This document shows positions 56,179 through 57,599 of a stretch of DNA of 57,599 nucleotides, in pieces. Under the pieces are notes generated by a model. It was not told where the DNA came from. It worked only from the letters and a program-made list of their open reading frames with translations, and did no database searches. The stretch covers positions 1 to 57,599 of the forward strand of contig JAGYII010000008.1 of the NCBI GenBank assembly GCA_018402725.1, given 5' to 3'. Positions within the stretch are counted from its first letter, which is position 1. Each line of letters opens with the position of its first letter. The DNA is from Candidatus Izemoplasma sp. (GTDB lineage: Bacteria; Bacillota_I; Bacilli_A; Izemoplasmatales; Izemoplasmataceae). Made by a program: the position numbers and the translations under genes.

Positions 56179-56332
56179 GTGTGTTCCTCCATTCTTAGAA
56201 AGGTGCTTAAAATACTCATTTGTTTCATAAGAATGGAAAAACCAGTTCTTATTACAAAATTTCCTTTAAGTTCTCTTATATAATACACTTTATTATTAAT
56301 AATGCAAGGTTTCACCTTTTATTATCAGAAAT

Positions 56333-57599
56333 TTAACGAAACGAACTTTTTAAAGCGACGACCCGTTTGAATCCTGAAGGGGTGTTTTGATAAAAACCGA
56401 GGCGAATAGCTTGGAAGTAAGCTAAATCTTCAGGTAAATGGGGCTCGACCCATGCTTCATAACGGATGAGGGCATTCGGATTAAGGATTTCGTCTAAAGG
56501 TAGGGTCTTGTCGGCCTCATCGATGAGTAAAGACTCATACTCTTCAACAACGGTCTTAACCGCTGTGGTGGCTTCGACAAAATGAATATTCCCATTGGGT
56601 TTACGCTCATCAAAATCAGACCCACTCTTGGTCGCAGGATCATACGTCGCAAGAATTTCGATGACGTTCCCGTCTTTATCACAGACCATGTCTTCGGCTT
56701 TGATGAAATAGGCATGCATCAAACGGACTTCAAGTCCTAAGGATAATCGTTTCCATTTTTTATTGGGTTTTTCCGGTAAAAAGTCATCTTTTTCTATGTA
56801 TAAGTGTTTGGAAAAAGGCAACATCCGAGAATCTTCGGATCCTTCGTTAAACCATTTTGTTTCTAACGTTTCGACAGATCCTTCTGGATAATTAGTCAAA
56901 GTGACTTTTAACGGATTCTTAATCATATGAATGCGTGGGGTATTAGATAATACGTGACGCACTTCTTCATCCAGCATGGTAAGTTCGGTTTCCCCTTCAG
57001 ACTTAGGAAGACCTAAAGCATGGATAAATTGGTGAATCGCTTGAATCGGGATGCCTTTATTTCTTAAACCACTCAAAGTGATTAACCGGGGGTCATCGTA
57101 TTCATCAATCACTTTTTGAGTGACCAGTTGATTAATAAAACGTTTCCCTTGAATCTCATTTTTGATCCGAAGTTTTCCGAATTCAATTTGGCGAGGAACT
57201 TTAGGCATTTCACAGTGTTCCACGACCCAATCATAAATCGGCCGGTGGTCTTCAAACTCCAAAGTACACAGCGAATGCGTGATGCCTTCAATGGCATCTT
57301 CTAAAGGATGGGCATAATCATACATGGGATAAATACACCATGCATTACCTGTGCGGTGATGGTGAGCATGTTGGATCCGGTATAAAACAGGATCGCGCAT
57401 ATTCATATTGGGATGAGCCATGTCAATTTTAGCCCGCAATACTTTTTCACCGTCTGTAAATTGACCTTCACGCATCGCTTTAAAGAGGGCAATGTTTTCA
57501 TCAATTGACCGGTTTCTAAATGGACTATTTTGACCCGGTGTTTTTAAATCACCACGTTGTTCTTTAATGGTTAGTGCGGACGAATCATCCACGTAGGCA
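56333..57599 (-). CDS. glnS: Glutaminyl-tRNA synthetase (5' end cut by window edge)
   Basis: Class I synthetase that charges tRNA-Gln directly. The visible 422 codons begin inside the catalytic domain (AYVDDSSALTIKEQRGDL), continue with RAKIDMAHPNMNMRDPVLYR, CIYPMYDYAHPLEDAIEGITHSLC and LTMLDEEVRHVLSNT, and end with the C-terminal beta-barrel anticodon domain (RVVALKSSFR). The KMSKS-like and anticodon parts match GlnRS rather than GluRS. Most Firmicutes use the GatCAB route instead, so this gene is unusual in a relative of theirs. Confidence 0.95.
   Translation of the reverse strand, partial: AYVDDSSALTIKEQRGDLKTPGQNSPFRNRSIDENIALFKAMREGQFTDGEKVLRAKIDMAHPNMNMRDPVLYRIQHAHHHRTGNAWCIYPMYDYAHPLEDAIEGITHSLCTLEFEDHRPIYDWVVEHCEMPKVPRQIEFGKLRIKNEIQGKRFINQLVTQKVIDEYDDPRLITLSGLRNKGIPIQAIHQFIHALGLPKSEGETELTMLDEEVRHVLSNTPRIHMIKNPLKVTLTNYPEGSVETLETKWFNEGSEDSRMLPFSKHLYIEKDDFLPEKPNKKWKRLSLGLEVRLMHAYFIKAEDMVCDKDGNVIEILATYDPATKSGSDFDERKPNGNIHFVEATTAVKTVVEEYESLLIDEADKTLPLDEILNPNALIRYEAWVEPHLPEDLAYFQAIRLGFYQNTPSGFKRVVALKSSFR

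Overview
The window looks like a chromosomal segment of a low-GC, single-membrane bacterium of the Firmicutes/Tenericutes type, perhaps close to Acholeplasma, Izemoplasma or Haloplasma. That placement is inferred from gene content, not from a phylogeny. TGA is a normal stop codon (for example at 10894-10896 and in several ATGA overlaps). The only tRNA-Trp seen has a CCA anticodon, so the code is the standard one and not the Mycoplasma code. Gram-positive-type Shine-Dalgarno sites, an Lgt/lipoprotein system, an HPr kinase, WhiA and an RND pump without a linked adaptor or outer-membrane channel all fit a monoderm. I see no insertion sequence, prophage or CRISPR array.

Layout. Nearly everything is on the minus strand; only five protein genes are on plus (DUF2892, prenyltransferase, yidD, metK and a thioredoxin). 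From left to right: mgtE (cut by the edge) and an esterase; a decaying pair of genes (NUDIX and DUF4256) behind a GNAT acetyltransferase; tsaC and an rRNA uracil methyltransferase; a prenyl synthase converging on an SRAP/YedK repair gene; a heliorhodopsin; a second uracil methyltransferase; a TetR-controlled ABC exporter operon with two visible operators; uvrB; a TetR-controlled RND pump; dnaE-pfkA-pyk; a surface protein; ackA and a YtxK-like methylase; yidD-metK; a tRNA operon (His-Gln-Leu-Gly); DegV and hemolysin III; an unusual operon of intracellular trypsin-like protease, formiminotransferase-like protein and GT8 glycosyltransferase; tRNA-Trp; an Ig-like membrane protein; a cytosolic thioredoxin; a second heliorhodopsin; an SDR/YbjQ/small-membrane-protein operon; an M48 protease; a SOUL heme protein coupled to a PopT-type lipid carrier translocase; tRNA-Ser; then one tightly packed 11-gene block read pcrA-ligA-uvrA-membrane protein-hprK-lgt-whiA-acpS-two extracytoplasmic thioredoxins-tex; a cold-shock gene; and glnS (cut by the right edge).

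Function. Genome maintenance (uvrA, uvrB, pcrA, ligA, dnaE, SRAP), lower glycolysis to acetate (pfkA, pyk, ackA), tRNA and rRNA modification, lipid-carrier and lipoprotein metabolism and export pumps make up most of the window. The standout is the presence of two divergent heliorhodopsins about 29 kb apart. Each has the retinal lysine, the Glu counterion and its own promoter and terminator signals. The first lies immediately upstream of the SRAP abasic-site repair gene, which has no clear promoter of its own. No carotenoid cleavage or retinal biosynthesis gene is visible here. Other notable signals are three genes whose predicted -10 boxes place transcription at or next to the start codon (leaderless), and terminator hairpins that double as regulatory or coding sequence.
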